Shown here: piece by piece, positions 50,880-60,008 of the stretch
Layout: each line of letters opens with the position of its first letter
How positions within the stretch are numbered: position 1 is the stretch's first letter
Assembly: GCF_002270485.1 (NCBI RefSeq)
Contig: NZ_NQOG01000007.1
Coordinates: 88,730-152,729 of the forward strand
Direction: 5' to 3'
DNA length: 64,000 bases
From: Anaerostipes hominis (ex Lee et al. 2021)
GTDB taxonomy: Bacteria > Bacillota > Clostridia > Lachnospirales > Lachnospiraceae
Translations under genes and position numbers: made by a program
Notes under the pieces: model-generated
What the model saw: only the letters and a program-made list of their open reading frames with translations
Databases searched by the model: none
What the model was told of the DNA's origin: nothing

Positions 50880-51578
50880 ATGAACAAAGAAAAATTTGAA
50901 TTCAACATCAATGTTAAAACGATATTAGGATATTTAGGACTTAAGGCAATCAAGACGTTTGTTTCTTTTGTTTTGGGTTTCCTTTTTATCTCTATTATTT
51001 TTTCGGTTATCTTTAAGTCTGGAATGCTGCAGGCTTTCTTTGGAAAAGATGATGTAAAACAAAAGCAGACGGTTGCTCAAAAAGCATATGATGCAAACTT
51101 AAAGGAGATCAATCAGCAGGAACAAGAGGTAGAGGATACGATCAATGCGCGCAAAAGTGAACAAGAAACTTTAAATGCTTCTGATGCTGCAGTTTCTGCC
51201 TCTGTGATCTATGTTATTGACGGCGATACGATCATCATAAAATTGGATGACGGTTCTGAAGAAAAAGTCCGTTTTATCGGTGTTGACTGTCCGGAAGATA
51301 CAACAAAGAAAGAATACTTTGGGGATAAGGCAACAGCTTATACCAAACATCGCCTACTTGGAAAGACAATAAAAATGGAATACGATATAGACCATACAGA
51401 TAAGTATGGACGTACTCTGGCCTATGTCTTTATAGATGGTGAACTATTTAATAAGACCTTGGTATCCAAAGGATATGCAGAAACAATGGAGATAGAGCCT
51501 AATACAAAATATTCCTTTGATTTATCTTTTGAGTGTTCAAAAGCAAAGTCTCGAAAGATTGGAATGTGGGAAAAATAA
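50880..51578 (+). CDS. Membrane-anchored staphylococcal-nuclease-like protein
   Basis: 232 aa. The ATG at 50880 follows AAAGGAG. A membrane helix (about 22-46) and a coiled-coil linker lead to an SNase domain: DGDT at 114-117, 'VRFIGVDCPEDTTKKEYFG' and 'YGRTLAYVFIDGELFNKTLVSKGYA'. These nucleases cut DNA and RNA with Ca2+. An extracytoplasmic position would degrade incoming or environmental DNA, as in other membrane SNases. A weak CATACTA-like sequence lies near 50794. Confidence 0.85.
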   Translation: MNKEKFEFNINVKTILGYLGLKAIKTFVSFVLGFLFISIIFSVIFKSGMLQAFFGKDDVKQKQTVAQKAYDANLKEINQQEQEVEDTINARKSEQETLNASDAAVSASVIYVIDGDTIIIKLDDGSEEKVRFIGVDCPEDTTKKEYFGDKATAYTKHRLLGKTIKMEYDIDHTDKYGRTLAYVFIDGELFNKTLVSKGYAETMEIEPNTKYSFDLSFECSKAKSRKIGMWEK

Positions 51579-51590
51579 GAGCGAATGACA

Positions 51591-51618
51591 GAAAAGGCTT
51601 GCGATGCAGGTCTTTTTC
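51591..51618 (+). terminator. Terminator
   Basis: AAAAGGCTTGC and GCAGGTCTTTT pair (two G-U) with a three-base loop, then T run. Confidence 0.6.
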
Positions 51619-51625
51619 TTTTTCT

Positions 51626-51651
51626 CTTTTTGCCATACTATAAATGAGAAA
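51626..51651 (+). promoter_or_regulatory. CATACTA promoter element
   Basis: TTTTGCCATACTATAAATGA, CATACTA at 51634-51640, 32 bases before the ATG. Confidence 0.68.
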
Positions 51652-51672
51652 GAAAAAGAAAGGAGAAACAGC

Positions 51673-52938
51673 ATGTCGAAACAAATAAGACGGATTTTTC
51701 TGGTGTTTTTAGGGGCTTTGTTCTACATAACTGGAGCAGTTTCCCCCGTGTTTGCAGCCGATGTAGGAGTTGGAGAGACAATCACATATAATGCAGATTC
51801 TGCCGCCGGATCGACTACGGGGAGCGAAAGCAGGAATGAGGGATCTAATCAAGATGCTTCTGCACAGGTTAACAATAGTTCTGTCTTTTCTTCCATGTCA
51901 AAAACATATACGGATATTATAGGAAACCCGAATAAAGCCGTCGTAAATAACGGAAGTCAGATTGTTACTTATAAAGAAGTCCCTGTCTCTACCGTGGATC
52001 TTCAAAGCTTTATTGGACAGATGTCTGGACTGCAGGGAAAAAACTTAAAAACAAATTACACAGATCATAATGCTTCTCCCATTCAAACGGATGCCAATGT
52101 CCAAAAGATCATAAGCGGACTAAAAAAAGATTACGGGATCAAGTCTGGTACGGCATCCAAGAAAGCCTATAAATCCGGGACCATAGGAGAAAAGTCTGGT
52201 ATTGGAAAGAACGGAGGACTCCCTTTAGACGGAGGGTTCAGTTCACATCCTGGTCAAGCGTATTTGCCGGCGTTTAAAGCTCCAGAAGGATATTACAGCT
52301 GGCCTGCTGAAAAGAAAAAATGGGACGAGCAAATGAAAAAATGGGAAGAACAATGGAGAAATGATTTTAATAAGAAGAGAGAAGATCTGATTGGATCCGG
52401 GCTGGCCGACCAATCAACGCTGCCACAACGGGAAGAGATCGTTAAGAAATACTTGAACGAGCGGGTGACGGCTGGAGAGGATTCCGTAGACACTGCAGTA
52501 GTAAAAGAATTTAAAGTCACGAAGGAAGATAAGAAAGCGACCAAATCAAAGATCGGGACAAGAAAATGGTCCTGGATGATTTATACGGATAAGAACCGGA
52601 GCAAATGCATTTACTCTACAACGACCACGGTCCCATATCTCTCACTTGCCTATGATTCCGTGGGTACCTATTATATCGATGTTTATCAGGATATTGCCTA
52701 TACATATGCCGACAACATGACCTACGATATAAATGAATACTGGTATCTCCAAGATACACAGCAAATATTATGGCAGAAGCATGTTAGGAAAGATAAATAT
52801 TTGAATGAGAAGGATCCTGTTATTAAACAGGAAAAAGTTAATTCCTTTCGTCAGAAGGTTACTGAGGACATGGTGGATACTTGGATTACTGGACGTGGTG
52901 GTGCTACCCAAAGTTTTGATACAGAAAGGATTAAATAA
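51673..52938 (+). CDS. Secreted protein, unknown function
   Basis: 421 aa. The ATG at 51673 has AAAGGAG upstream. Signal peptide (1-about 31, ending PVFAA). A Ser/Asn-rich linker, a central helix-rich acidic/basic segment ('KWDEQMKKWEEQWRNDFNKKRED') and a C-terminal beta domain with many aromatics ('YSTTTTVPYLSLAYDSVGTYYIDVYQDIAYTYADNM') follow. No anchor. The stop overlaps the ATG of the next small membrane gene (TAATG), so they are coupled and could form a pair at the cell surface. Confidence 0.7.
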   Translation: MSKQIRRIFLVFLGALFYITGAVSPVFAADVGVGETITYNADSAAGSTTGSESRNEGSNQDASAQVNNSSVFSSMSKTYTDIIGNPNKAVVNNGSQIVTYKEVPVSTVDLQSFIGQMSGLQGKNLKTNYTDHNASPIQTDANVQKIISGLKKDYGIKSGTASKKAYKSGTIGEKSGIGKNGGLPLDGGFSSHPGQAYLPAFKAPEGYYSWPAEKKKWDEQMKKWEEQWRNDFNKKREDLIGSGLADQSTLPQREEIVKKYLNERVTAGEDSVDTAVVKEFKVTKEDKKATKSKIGTRKWSWMIYTDKNRSKCIYSTTTTVPYLSLAYDSVGTYYIDVYQDIAYTYADNMTYDINEYWYLQDTQQILWQKHVRKDKYLNEKDPVIKQEKVNSFRQKVTEDMVDTWITGRGGATQSFDTERIK

Positions 52939-53120
52939 TGCAGCTATTTGTTATTGTAACTATGATCACAGCTATCATCTGTCTGATATTATTTCCTAAG
53001 TTTCCTAAAAAGAAACGGAAACATCGTATGAAACCGGTGGATCCGAACTATATACGAAAGGATGAAGTACGAAAAGAAGTGTTAGATGCTGATCGAGACA
53101 AACAAAATTCTATTCAGTAA
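52938..53120 (+). CDS. Small single-span membrane protein
   Basis: 60 aa. A helix at 1-20 (LFVIVTMITAIICLILF) and a basic tail 'PKKKRKHRMKP', then an acidic/basic end. AAAGGA lies ahead. Start overlaps the preceding stop codon. Confidence 0.65.
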   Translation: MQLFVIVTMITAIICLILFPKFPKKKRKHRMKPVDPNYIRKDEVRKEVLDADRDKQNSIQ

Positions 53121-53126
53121 AGAAGG

Positions 53127-53156
53127 CAGGCTCCTGTAACAGGGGTCTGTTTTTTA
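53127..53156 (+). terminator. Rho-independent terminator
   Basis: CAGGCTCCTG, loop TAA, CAGGGGTCTG (two G-U) then TTTTTT. Confidence 0.8.
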
Positions 53157-53166
53157 TACCCCTATA

Positions 53167-53191
53167 TTGTTCTTCATACTATAGATGAACG
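53167..53191 (+). promoter_or_regulatory. CATACTA promoter element with long structured leader
   Basis: GTTCTTCATACTATAGATGA, CATACTA at 53175-53181, 138 bases before the MoxR gene. Confidence 0.65.
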
Positions 53192-53319
53192 ATGATCATT
53201 GAAGAAAAGGAGAAGATAATAAATTCATACACTTTTCTTCATCAATAGGAAGGGGGATTTTCAAGATAATTTATTGAAAATGAAGGAACTGCCTAAGAAG
53301 ATTTATGGAGGAATATTTC
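53192..53319 (+). promoter_or_regulatory. Structured 5' leader of the MoxR-vWA operon
   Basis: Two hairpins: 53198-53209 with 53232-53246 (ATTGAAGAAAAG / CTTTTCTTCATCAAT, one bulge), and 53257-53281 (ATTTTCAA / TTGAAAAT, perfect eight pairs). No T run, so control of translation or stability rather than termination is suggested. Confidence 0.4.
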
Positions 53320-55011
53320 ATGAAAAAGAAAGTGGAGATTGCAAAGGAATTATTTCAAAAGACAGGACTATGGGCGAATGTAGGGGTTTTTGAAACAGGT
53401 TACACGCTTGGTATGACCGGTCCATCAGGGATCGCCTTATCACAGGAAAGGAGGAACACAAAAACTGCATCTACTCAGGCAAAGATTAATGCGACGGCCT
53501 ATGTGCTGGAATGGATTCTTCAACAAAAGTCTAAGGATGGCATCAATGCTGTTTACAATTATGAGAATGACATTCTCTATTTGATGTATCGAAAAAGTGG
53601 CAGTTCAGATTTGGAGTGTTTCTTTACGGATGATCAGATCATTTGGCTTGATAATAAGGATGATAATGAAATACCATCTTTTTTTCGCAGAATGCTACCA
53701 TGCATGTTAAAGGGTCTATTTAAGCTATATGGTGCTGGGAACTCTGAGGTTGCAGTGTTAGACGAAATCGTCAGACTTTATGATGAAAACATTGACAATG
53801 GAGAACAGTTTACAGAAAAAGTATTGTTGTTTTGTGACTTGAATTATTTTGGATGGGCAAACCAGATGCTAGGAAAGGGCATTGTTTATGTAGAAGATCC
53901 ACAGAAGGATTATTTAAAAACACATGACGCAGCCGAATTTCTTCAAGCCATGCATACCGGAAATTACACAGCTCTTGATGAAATTGCACCACATCTAAAA
54001 AGTCATCTGGCGGAAATGGATAACATTACACCAAAGCAGTCAGCTGCATCACAAAAGAAAGCTGGAATCCGGGTGACTTATGAAAAATGCCGCGCAGGAG
54101 AATACCGATTAAATCTGGATTGGAAAGATGCGCAGTGCATGATTCCGGATCTTTCCTTTTTGGATGGATTTGTTCCGAACCAGGCTTTTTATAAGGCGGT
54201 AAGAAAGGTACATAGAAAATGCACCTCAATCATTGAACGAATGGACGCGGGATTATCTGGGCTGGATGCAATCGGGAAAGACTATGTAAATTCATTGCTT
54301 GTTGGACGTCCGGGAACCGGAAAGACAACGATGGTAAAAGCTATCTGTGCAACACTTGGCATTCCCCTTTATACAGTTCCTCTTTCTAAGAATATAGAAG
54401 AGGACACGTTTGAGGGAATGACAAAAGTCGTTGATGGGAATCTGACATTTGTGGAAACGAGATTTTTAAAGTGTTTTCAAAATGGTGGAATGGTCGTTTT
54501 AGAAGAAGTAAACCTTGCTGATCCTGGCATTGTTATGGGATGCTTGGGACAAGCGATCGAAGCTCCATTTTTACTTAATAAAAATGGATATGAAGAAGTA
54601 CATCGGCATCCTTTGTGTGTTGTATTTGCAACGATGAATACGGGAACTGCGGGTTCCAGACCACTTTCTCAGGCTTTTAGCAGCCGGTTCAAAAATACCT
54701 ATATTATTGATGATCCGAGCAGGGAAGATTTCATTCATGTCTTAACTAGGCAGCATCAAGATCAACAAGATTGTGAAAATGTATATCATTACTACAAGAG
54801 AATTATTGAAATACTTATCGAACAGTATAACGTTCCAGAGATTGCGTTGTCCTTGTCTTTGAGACAATGCATTGGGGCTTTGGATGATATGAGCGAAGGC
54901 TCAACTCTAAAAGAGGCCTTGTATGACACGATGATTGGTAAAATTGCAGAAAATGATTTAGAAATCGCAAATGAGATTAATGAAAGTGTCGTTGCTACTT
55001 GTATTGATTAA
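53320..55011 (+). CDS. MoxR/CobS-like AAA ATPase
   Basis: 563 aa. The ATG at 53320 suits GGAGG at 53307-53311. The N-terminal about 270 residues are unassigned. AAA core: Walker A GRPGTGKT at 329-336, 'ENIEEDTFEGMTKVVDGNLTF', Walker B 'VVLEEVNLAD' (Glu395-396), 'ATMNTGTAGSRPLSQAFSSRFK'. MoxR-type rings remodel target proteins and are paired with vWA proteins that bind metal through a MIDAS; that gene follows 12 bases later. An operon of MoxR, vWA-metalloprotease and a third protein. Confidence 0.85.
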   Translation: MKKKVEIAKELFQKTGLWANVGVFETGYTLGMTGPSGIALSQERRNTKTASTQAKINATAYVLEWILQQKSKDGINAVYNYENDILYLMYRKSGSSDLECFFTDDQIIWLDNKDDNEIPSFFRRMLPCMLKGLFKLYGAGNSEVAVLDEIVRLYDENIDNGEQFTEKVLLFCDLNYFGWANQMLGKGIVYVEDPQKDYLKTHDAAEFLQAMHTGNYTALDEIAPHLKSHLAEMDNITPKQSAASQKKAGIRVTYEKCRAGEYRLNLDWKDAQCMIPDLSFLDGFVPNQAFYKAVRKVHRKCTSIIERMDAGLSGLDAIGKDYVNSLLVGRPGTGKTTMVKAICATLGIPLYTVPLSKNIEEDTFEGMTKVVDGNLTFVETRFLKCFQNGGMVVLEEVNLADPGIVMGCLGQAIEAPFLLNKNGYEEVHRHPLCVVFATMNTGTAGSRPLSQAFSSRFKNTYIIDDPSREDFIHVLTRQHQDQQDCENVYHYYKRIIEILIEQYNVPEIALSLSLRQCIGALDDMSEGSTLKEALYDTMIGKIAENDLEIANEINESVVATCID

Positions 55012-55023
55012 AAGGAGGAGATT

Positions 55024-57294
55024 ATGGATTATGCAAAAGAAATGAGGGCGCTATATCAATCTCTGTCTCGAATTGCCAGGGGAATCACAGGACGTGCCAT
55101 ACCAGTTGTGGAGGTTCCTAACGCAAACTATAATGATGATCTTGCCTATACAATTTGTAAGAGAAAAAAAGCCCTGATTTATTTAAACAGCCATCATTCA
55201 ATCGTCATGGGACTTGAGGCGAAAAAACGTCCTTCTTTTTTAAAGGGGATATTTTGTCATGAGTTAATGCATCAGCTTATAACGGATTCTCAATATGAGG
55301 AATATTGGGTGAAGAATAATTCATTGTCTCAAAGCGAAGCAAAAATATTTCATTTTATTGTAAATGTAATAGAAGACCCAAGAATCGAGTTTTTTGCATC
55401 ACAATATGTCGGAGGAGTCTTAATCAAATGTTTAAGGTATACAATTCACTATATCTACCAGATAGCGTCACCTCTTGAGGAATCAGAAAACGCTTTATCT
55501 CAGTATTTCAACGCTCTGATTCAATTTGGAGATGGTGGATTTTTAAAAGGTGAATTTACATTTCCAGAAGCGAAGAAGTACTTCGAAGAGACGGTATCGT
55601 ATGTTTTGAAGGCTATTGAAACACCGAAGTTTCAAGATGCTCTTGGGTATATGGTAAATGTTTTTGAAATAAGCCGGCCCTTATGGGAGGAACATGCAAA
55701 AGATGAACAGGCACTTACTGATATGCTTAACCAACTCTTTGAGGATGCCGGAAAAAGCGAGGCTTCTGGACAAGGGAGCTTTGGTGAGTTTACACCGACA
55801 GATGGAGATTCTGGATCTTCTACACAAAAGAAGCGAAGAATCACCGTCCGAAAAGTCACGGAGGAGGAACTTAGAAAGTTTGCAGAGAATAGCAGCAATA
55901 TTTCATCTCAGGATGGCTCATCGCCTATTCCAGATGGAGCCACTGTCCTAGTAACAGATGGAGGTTCTGGGAATAATAGCTCTTCTATTGGCTCGTCTGC
56001 CTCGGCTTTATCAGAAAAGGAAACTGATTTATTGAATCAAGAGGAGAATTATGAGATTCATTATGAGGAAGCTAATGATGAGGAAACATTGAGGGAAGAC
56101 TCTGAGTCAAGGGAAAAAGAGGAAAACAGTGCTAAAGATGGAGATGCATCGTGTGATGGCCATAACACTACTTCTGGAGAGAAAGGAGAGGGGCAAGAAT
56201 CACCCCAAGATGCATCAAATAGCAGAAAAGTAGGCGAACCTAATCCTGTTCACCAAAAGAATTCTACATCTTTGCATGGGGATAGTACTTATTATTCTGA
56301 TGGAGGATACGAAACCTTTACGGAAGAGGATGTTACGGAAGAAGATTACGAATTGACGGCCGAGGATATTCAAATGACCGTTGATGAAATAGAAAGAGAA
56401 AAGACTGTCATGCTACAGGAGGAACATGATGAACTCCTATCCGATGAAGTTGAACTTGATCTTAATATAAATTGTCCGGGATACGGAAAAATGATAGTTC
56501 GTAATGAAAACATGCAGTTGAGTACTGCGGATAAGTTGAAGTATGAAGATACATACCATGCTGTTTTATCGTCCATGGATGGAAAAATTCGAAATTTAAC
56601 AAGGCAGCTTCGCAGGCTCTTTATTCAAGCGGCAGAAGAAAAAATGTTTAAAGGAAGTGGGAGACTAAGTCTTAAGAGAGTACAGAATGAAAGAATTACA
56701 CCGAGAGTGTTTACAAGAAGAAGGGTTCCAAATAATTCTGATGTTTCCATTGCAATTGGTGTCGACAATTCTGGTTCTATGTCAGGTGAAAAAATTCAAA
56801 TTGCCAGGCAGGTTGGAATTGCCCTTTGTGAGGCCTTTTATCAGCTTGATATACCGGTCTATTTACTTGGATATGATGCAGGATCTGTAGATGCCGACCA
56901 GAAGCATTTTGTGAAATGGAATAACACTAAAGCAGAGAGAATGTCGATTCTTACGATGTATGCCGGGGGCTGCAATAATGATGCCTATACCATTCGCTAT
57001 TTGACAGAGCGTCTAAAAAAGCGAACGGAGGAACATAAGCTCCTTATTATGATCAGCGATGGAATGCCAAGCCATACTGTAGGAACAGTAGATGGCGTTT
57101 TAGATTGTAGAATCGCTGTCAAGAAAGCAGAGAAAAGTTGTGATGTTGTTGCCATTGGAATCGGAGACTGCAGTCCGGAAAATCTAAGAAAGATTTACGG
57201 AACCGTATTTCTTCATGTAGCACAAATAGACGACCTTTTTGGCCAACTTGGGAAAATCATCAAAGACAAAGTAAAAACATGGGATACATATTAA
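55024..57294 (+). CDS. vWA protein with N-terminal HExxH motif (CobT-like)
   Basis: 756 aa. The N-terminal about 220 residues carry 'CHELMHQLITDSQYEEYW' (HELMH at 79-83) and 'NVIEDPRIEFF' (Glu117), the arrangement of a zinc metallopeptidase or its degenerate form. The middle (about 250-490) is acidic and disordered. The C-terminal vWA domain has MIDAS DNSGSMSG at 581-588, a Thr in 'TIRYLTERL', and 'LLIMISDGMPSH'. Such CobT-like proteins work with the MoxR ATPase at 53320. Target unknown; remodelling or cleavage of a protein complex is the inferred role. Confidence 0.85.
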   Translation: MDYAKEMRALYQSLSRIARGITGRAIPVVEVPNANYNDDLAYTICKRKKALIYLNSHHSIVMGLEAKKRPSFLKGIFCHELMHQLITDSQYEEYWVKNNSLSQSEAKIFHFIVNVIEDPRIEFFASQYVGGVLIKCLRYTIHYIYQIASPLEESENALSQYFNALIQFGDGGFLKGEFTFPEAKKYFEETVSYVLKAIETPKFQDALGYMVNVFEISRPLWEEHAKDEQALTDMLNQLFEDAGKSEASGQGSFGEFTPTDGDSGSSTQKKRRITVRKVTEEELRKFAENSSNISSQDGSSPIPDGATVLVTDGGSGNNSSSIGSSASALSEKETDLLNQEENYEIHYEEANDEETLREDSESREKEENSAKDGDASCDGHNTTSGEKGEGQESPQDASNSRKVGEPNPVHQKNSTSLHGDSTYYSDGGYETFTEEDVTEEDYELTAEDIQMTVDEIEREKTVMLQEEHDELLSDEVELDLNINCPGYGKMIVRNENMQLSTADKLKYEDTYHAVLSSMDGKIRNLTRQLRRLFIQAAEEKMFKGSGRLSLKRVQNERITPRVFTRRRVPNNSDVSIAIGVDNSGSMSGEKIQIARQVGIALCEAFYQLDIPVYLLGYDAGSVDADQKHFVKWNNTKAERMSILTMYAGGCNNDAYTIRYLTERLKKRTEEHKLLIMISDGMPSHTVGTVDGVLDCRIAVKKAEKSCDVVAIGIGDCSPENLRKIYGTVFLHVAQIDDLFGQLGKIIKDKVKTWDTY

Positions 57295-57306
57295 AAGGAG
57301 GAAGTC

Positions 57307-57918
57307 ATGCAGGATATAAAAATTTGGGAAGACGGTGGAAGAGTCATTGTGGCCTTTGAAGGAATAGACAAAGATCAAAAAAAATTGATTGCGGATTTCG
57401 TCTCCAGCGTTTTGTCCGGTACGATCGAAATCAAAAAAATAGAAGGATTGATTCCTGCCGCAAACCATAAGCCAGAAGAACCACCTAAAATTCCAAAAAA
57501 TGCGTCTTCTGTTTTGAAAGAAAAACGTGATGTACCATTTTGTTTTGGTCCTTATGTTGGGAAGACATCCGAAGAAATTCTTACATTGCAACAAAAAGAG
57601 AGTGACCAGGCTTCCGTTTGGCTGTTTTCTTATGCGAATAAGATTTCAAAGGAAAGTTTAAAGAAAGAACTGAAAGATAAATGCAGGGAATATTGGATTA
57701 CTATTTCAAATAGGGATGTTTCTTCTTATCAAAAAGAAGATGTTCTTGAGTTTTTTGAAACATTCAATCCTGTTATTGGAGAAGGCATCCGATATGGGCT
57801 GCAAAACTATGGATATATGGATTATCATTTATTCGTTGATCAGGCAGAAATTGAAATACAGAGAGAAAGTGTAAAGGATTTATTAGGGTATTTAAAAAAG
57901 AAATGCTCAGATGCTTGA
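57307..57918 (+). CDS. Third gene of the MoxR-vWA operon, unknown
   Basis: 203 aa with AAAGGAGG at the start, 12 bases after the vWA gene. An N-terminal beta-alpha domain ('IKIWEDGGRVIVAFEGIDKDQKKLIADFV'), a Pro-rich linker and a helical C-terminal half with 'CFGPYVGKTSEEILTLQQKE' follow. No motif I know. Operon position suggests a substrate or adaptor of the MoxR-vWA pair. Confidence 0.7.
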   Translation: MQDIKIWEDGGRVIVAFEGIDKDQKKLIADFVSSVLSGTIEIKKIEGLIPAANHKPEEPPKIPKNASSVLKEKRDVPFCFGPYVGKTSEEILTLQQKESDQASVWLFSYANKISKESLKKELKDKCREYWITISNRDVSSYQKEDVLEFFETFNPVIGEGIRYGLQNYGYMDYHLFVDQAEIEIQRESVKDLLGYLKKKCSDA

Positions 57919-57927
57919 TATTACAGA

Positions 57928-57953
57928 GGGGAACCTGCGGGTTTCCCTTTTTT
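57928..57953 (+). terminator. Rho-independent terminator
   Basis: GGGGAACC TGCG GGTTTCCC then TTTTTT. Confidence 0.88.
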
Positions 57954-57973
57954 ACTCTATGAGGAAAAATTAA

Positions 57974-57997
57974 GTGTTCTCATACTATAGATAAAGG
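57974..57997 (+). promoter_or_regulatory. CATACTA promoter element
   Basis: GTGTTCTCATACTATAGATA, CATACTA at 57981-57987, 43 bases before the first gene of the PP2C operon. Confidence 0.65.
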
Positions 57998-58030
57998 AAC
58001 AATATAAAAATCAGAGGGGAGCTGATACTT

Positions 58031-58711
58031 ATGGAGAAAATATTACGGATTGAGTACGAGGAGATCTTACTAGGGATTCGAAAGAATTTCTCAGTTTCAT
58101 TATTTCACTATTCTAAAGTGCAAAATGAAAAAAATGCACTTACTATTTTAAAGATAGCTTTTTGTGATCATCTCAAATGTAATGTTTCAAATATTGATCA
58201 TTACTTGAACCAAGAAATCATAGAAAAGATGAAACTTAGCAACTTACTAAAGTACATCCAATGTCCACCTGAAATTAATATCAAAAAGGATCTTTGGTTC
58301 CTAAAGTGGAAAATGTATCCTGAAACAAGGGTTATGTCAGATCGTCAGATTACGATACACACATATGAGAAGATTTTAGCAGAAGATGCAGGGAAATTTC
58401 CGAAGGACTATTTTGTTGGGACACAAGGAATGCTTCGATTCGGAATCTGTCTTCATTATATGATCAGTCGATATATGCAGTTTCCAAATATATTTAGTGC
58501 ATATGAGGCATTTTCAGATACGCCCCAAATTTATCAAACTTTAAAAAAATATCGTCTTTTAGGACCATGTAAAGATACATTTCCCTACCCAGTGGATGCG
58601 CTTCATGCGATTTTGCCTGATAGTCAAAGAGACGATCTATTATACCATCTTTGCAAATTTCAAATGCTTTATAAGGAGGAGAAAAAATGCAGAAAAAGAA
58701 AAAGCTATTGA
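58031..58711 (+). CDS. Unknown protein, first gene of the PP2C operon
   Basis: 226 aa, soluble and helical, without recognised motifs ('SYEAFSDTPQIYQTLKKYRLLG'-type segments). AGGGGAGCTGATACTT precedes the start. Its end overlaps the next gene by 25 bases, and that gene's ribosome site AAGGAGG lies within it. Operon: unknown, membrane-anchored protein, PP2C phosphatase. Confidence 0.65.
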   Translation: MEKILRIEYEEILLGIRKNFSVSLFHYSKVQNEKNALTILKIAFCDHLKCNVSNIDHYLNQEIIEKMKLSNLLKYIQCPPEINIKKDLWFLKWKMYPETRVMSDRQITIHTYEKILAEDAGKFPKDYFVGTQGMLRFGICLHYMISRYMQFPNIFSAYEAFSDTPQIYQTLKKYRLLGPCKDTFPYPVDALHAILPDSQRDDLLYHLCKFQMLYKEEKKCRKRKSY

Positions 58712-59202
58712 TTGTCGTTACAATTGTCTTTTTTCTAACCTCCACTCTATTTTATATTACGCAAAAGGTCAATGGCATTACCGGAAACGAATGGATACTG
58801 AAGCAAAAAGAGCAGATCTATATGTTGGCAGATTTTTCACAAAATTTAGATGATGTCTATGCACTATACATTTCCGGAGCCATGGATAAGGACTCTTTCC
58901 TGGCAGAGTGGCAACGGCTCTCAGATGCCTTCGGAGTTATGGAGTTCCAACGGACCCAAGACAGTGAGAAGAATGTAGTCGCCCCTGAGAAACATACGAA
59001 AACAAGTAGGGAAGGAGCAGAGGCGATCAATACCATTTTTTATGACTTTCGTCTATTATTAAATGCCAGCGTGAAGGATAGTATCCCTATTCCAAGGACA
59101 GAGCTTTTGTATCAGCACTTGGCCTATTCAAAAAAAATAACGGAAGAATTAGAGATTTTTATGAAAGCATATCAAAAAGCAAAGGAGGATAATGAAACTT
59201 GA
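58687..59202 (+). CDS. Membrane-anchored protein of the PP2C operon
   Basis: 171 aa. One N-terminal membrane helix (LLIVVTIVFFLTSTLFYIT) and an outer helical domain with 'FYDFRLLLNASVKD' and a C-terminal coiled coil. Its stop overlaps the TTG of the phosphatase gene by four bases. Possibly a sensor for the phosphatase; no direct evidence. Confidence 0.7.
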   Translation: MQKKKKLLIVVTIVFFLTSTLFYITQKVNGITGNEWILKQKEQIYMLADFSQNLDDVYALYISGAMDKDSFLAEWQRLSDAFGVMEFQRTQDSEKNVVAPEKHTKTSREGAEAINTIFYDFRLLLNASVKDSIPIPRTELLYQHLAYSKKITEELEIFMKAYQKAKEDNET

Positions 59203-59975
59203 AATATATTTATGGAGGAAAAAGTGACAAGGGGTTTTCCAGAACAAAAAATGAAGACTTCATACAGGGAGTTGAACTGGATGAAGAGAATGTACTTTGT
59301 ATCATCGCAGATGGAGCGGGTTCTCACGAAGGCGAACTGCAGCCAGGGCAAATTGTATGTAATGAGATTGAGTTGATGATACGTCGTCTCTTTGAGCAGG
59401 ATAAACGCGTCTTTTTAAACAATGTAGAGTTGATTATGAAAGAAAGTATTCTGATGGCAAACCGGGTTCTTGGAGGCTTTAAAATGGGAAATGAGGAGCG
59501 CTTTGGAGGCTTTGCTGCAAGTGTTTCTATGGTTTTGGCAGATGAAGATGGATATCTGACATACGCTCATACGGGAAATACGAGAATCTATCTAATGTGT
59601 CCTGATCAGGCGAGTATCATGCGGCTGACACAGCTTACAAAAGACCAAACAGGAGCAAGAAAGCTCTTGGATGAAGGAAAAATTGATGAAGAAACTTATT
59701 ATGCTATTCCTGAACGACTAAAGGTCTATGGCGGCATTGGGGTGGCATTAGAACCGGAAATTGAGACTGGTTGGCTCACTCTTGAAAGAGATGATATCAT
59801 CTTACTTACGACAGATGGAATTCACTATGCTATTCGTCCAGAGGCCATGGCGGAATTATTTATCAATGCATCTAATTGCCAAGAGGGAATCGAAATTTTA
59901 ATTAAGGCAGCGATCAGTGAGCAATATCCTGATAATGCAAGCGGTATTGCAATATTTTATCCTAATAAACCGTAA
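59199..59975 (+). CDS. PP2C-family Ser/Thr phosphatase
   Basis: 258 aa from a TTG start after AAGGAGG. PP2C motifs: 'SRTKNEDFIQ' then 'CIIADGAGSHEGE' (Asp38, Gly39), 'GFAASVSMVLADEDG..TYAHTGNTRIYL', 'LLTTDGI' and a late 'DNASGIAI' with metal-binding Asp. It uses two metals to remove phosphate from Ser/Thr. No kinase gene is near. A MoxR-vWA operon lies just upstream; vWA-MoxR-PP2C triads are a known class of conflict systems. Confidence 0.85.
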   Translation: MKYIYGGKSDKGFSRTKNEDFIQGVELDEENVLCIIADGAGSHEGELQPGQIVCNEIELMIRRLFEQDKRVFLNNVELIMKESILMANRVLGGFKMGNEERFGGFAASVSMVLADEDGYLTYAHTGNTRIYLMCPDQASIMRLTQLTKDQTGARKLLDEGKIDEETYYAIPERLKVYGGIGVALEPEIETGWLTLERDDIILLTTDGIHYAIRPEAMAELFINASNCQEGIEILIKAAISEQYPDNASGIAIFYPNKP

Positions 59976-60004
59976 AAACAGGGCGCATTTGGCGCCCTGT
60001 TTTC
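59975..60004 (+). terminator. Rho-independent terminator
   Basis: AAAACAGGGCGC, ATTT loop, GGCGCCCTGTTTT; between convergent genes and likely active both ways. Confidence 0.85.
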
Positions 60005-60008
60005 ATGC

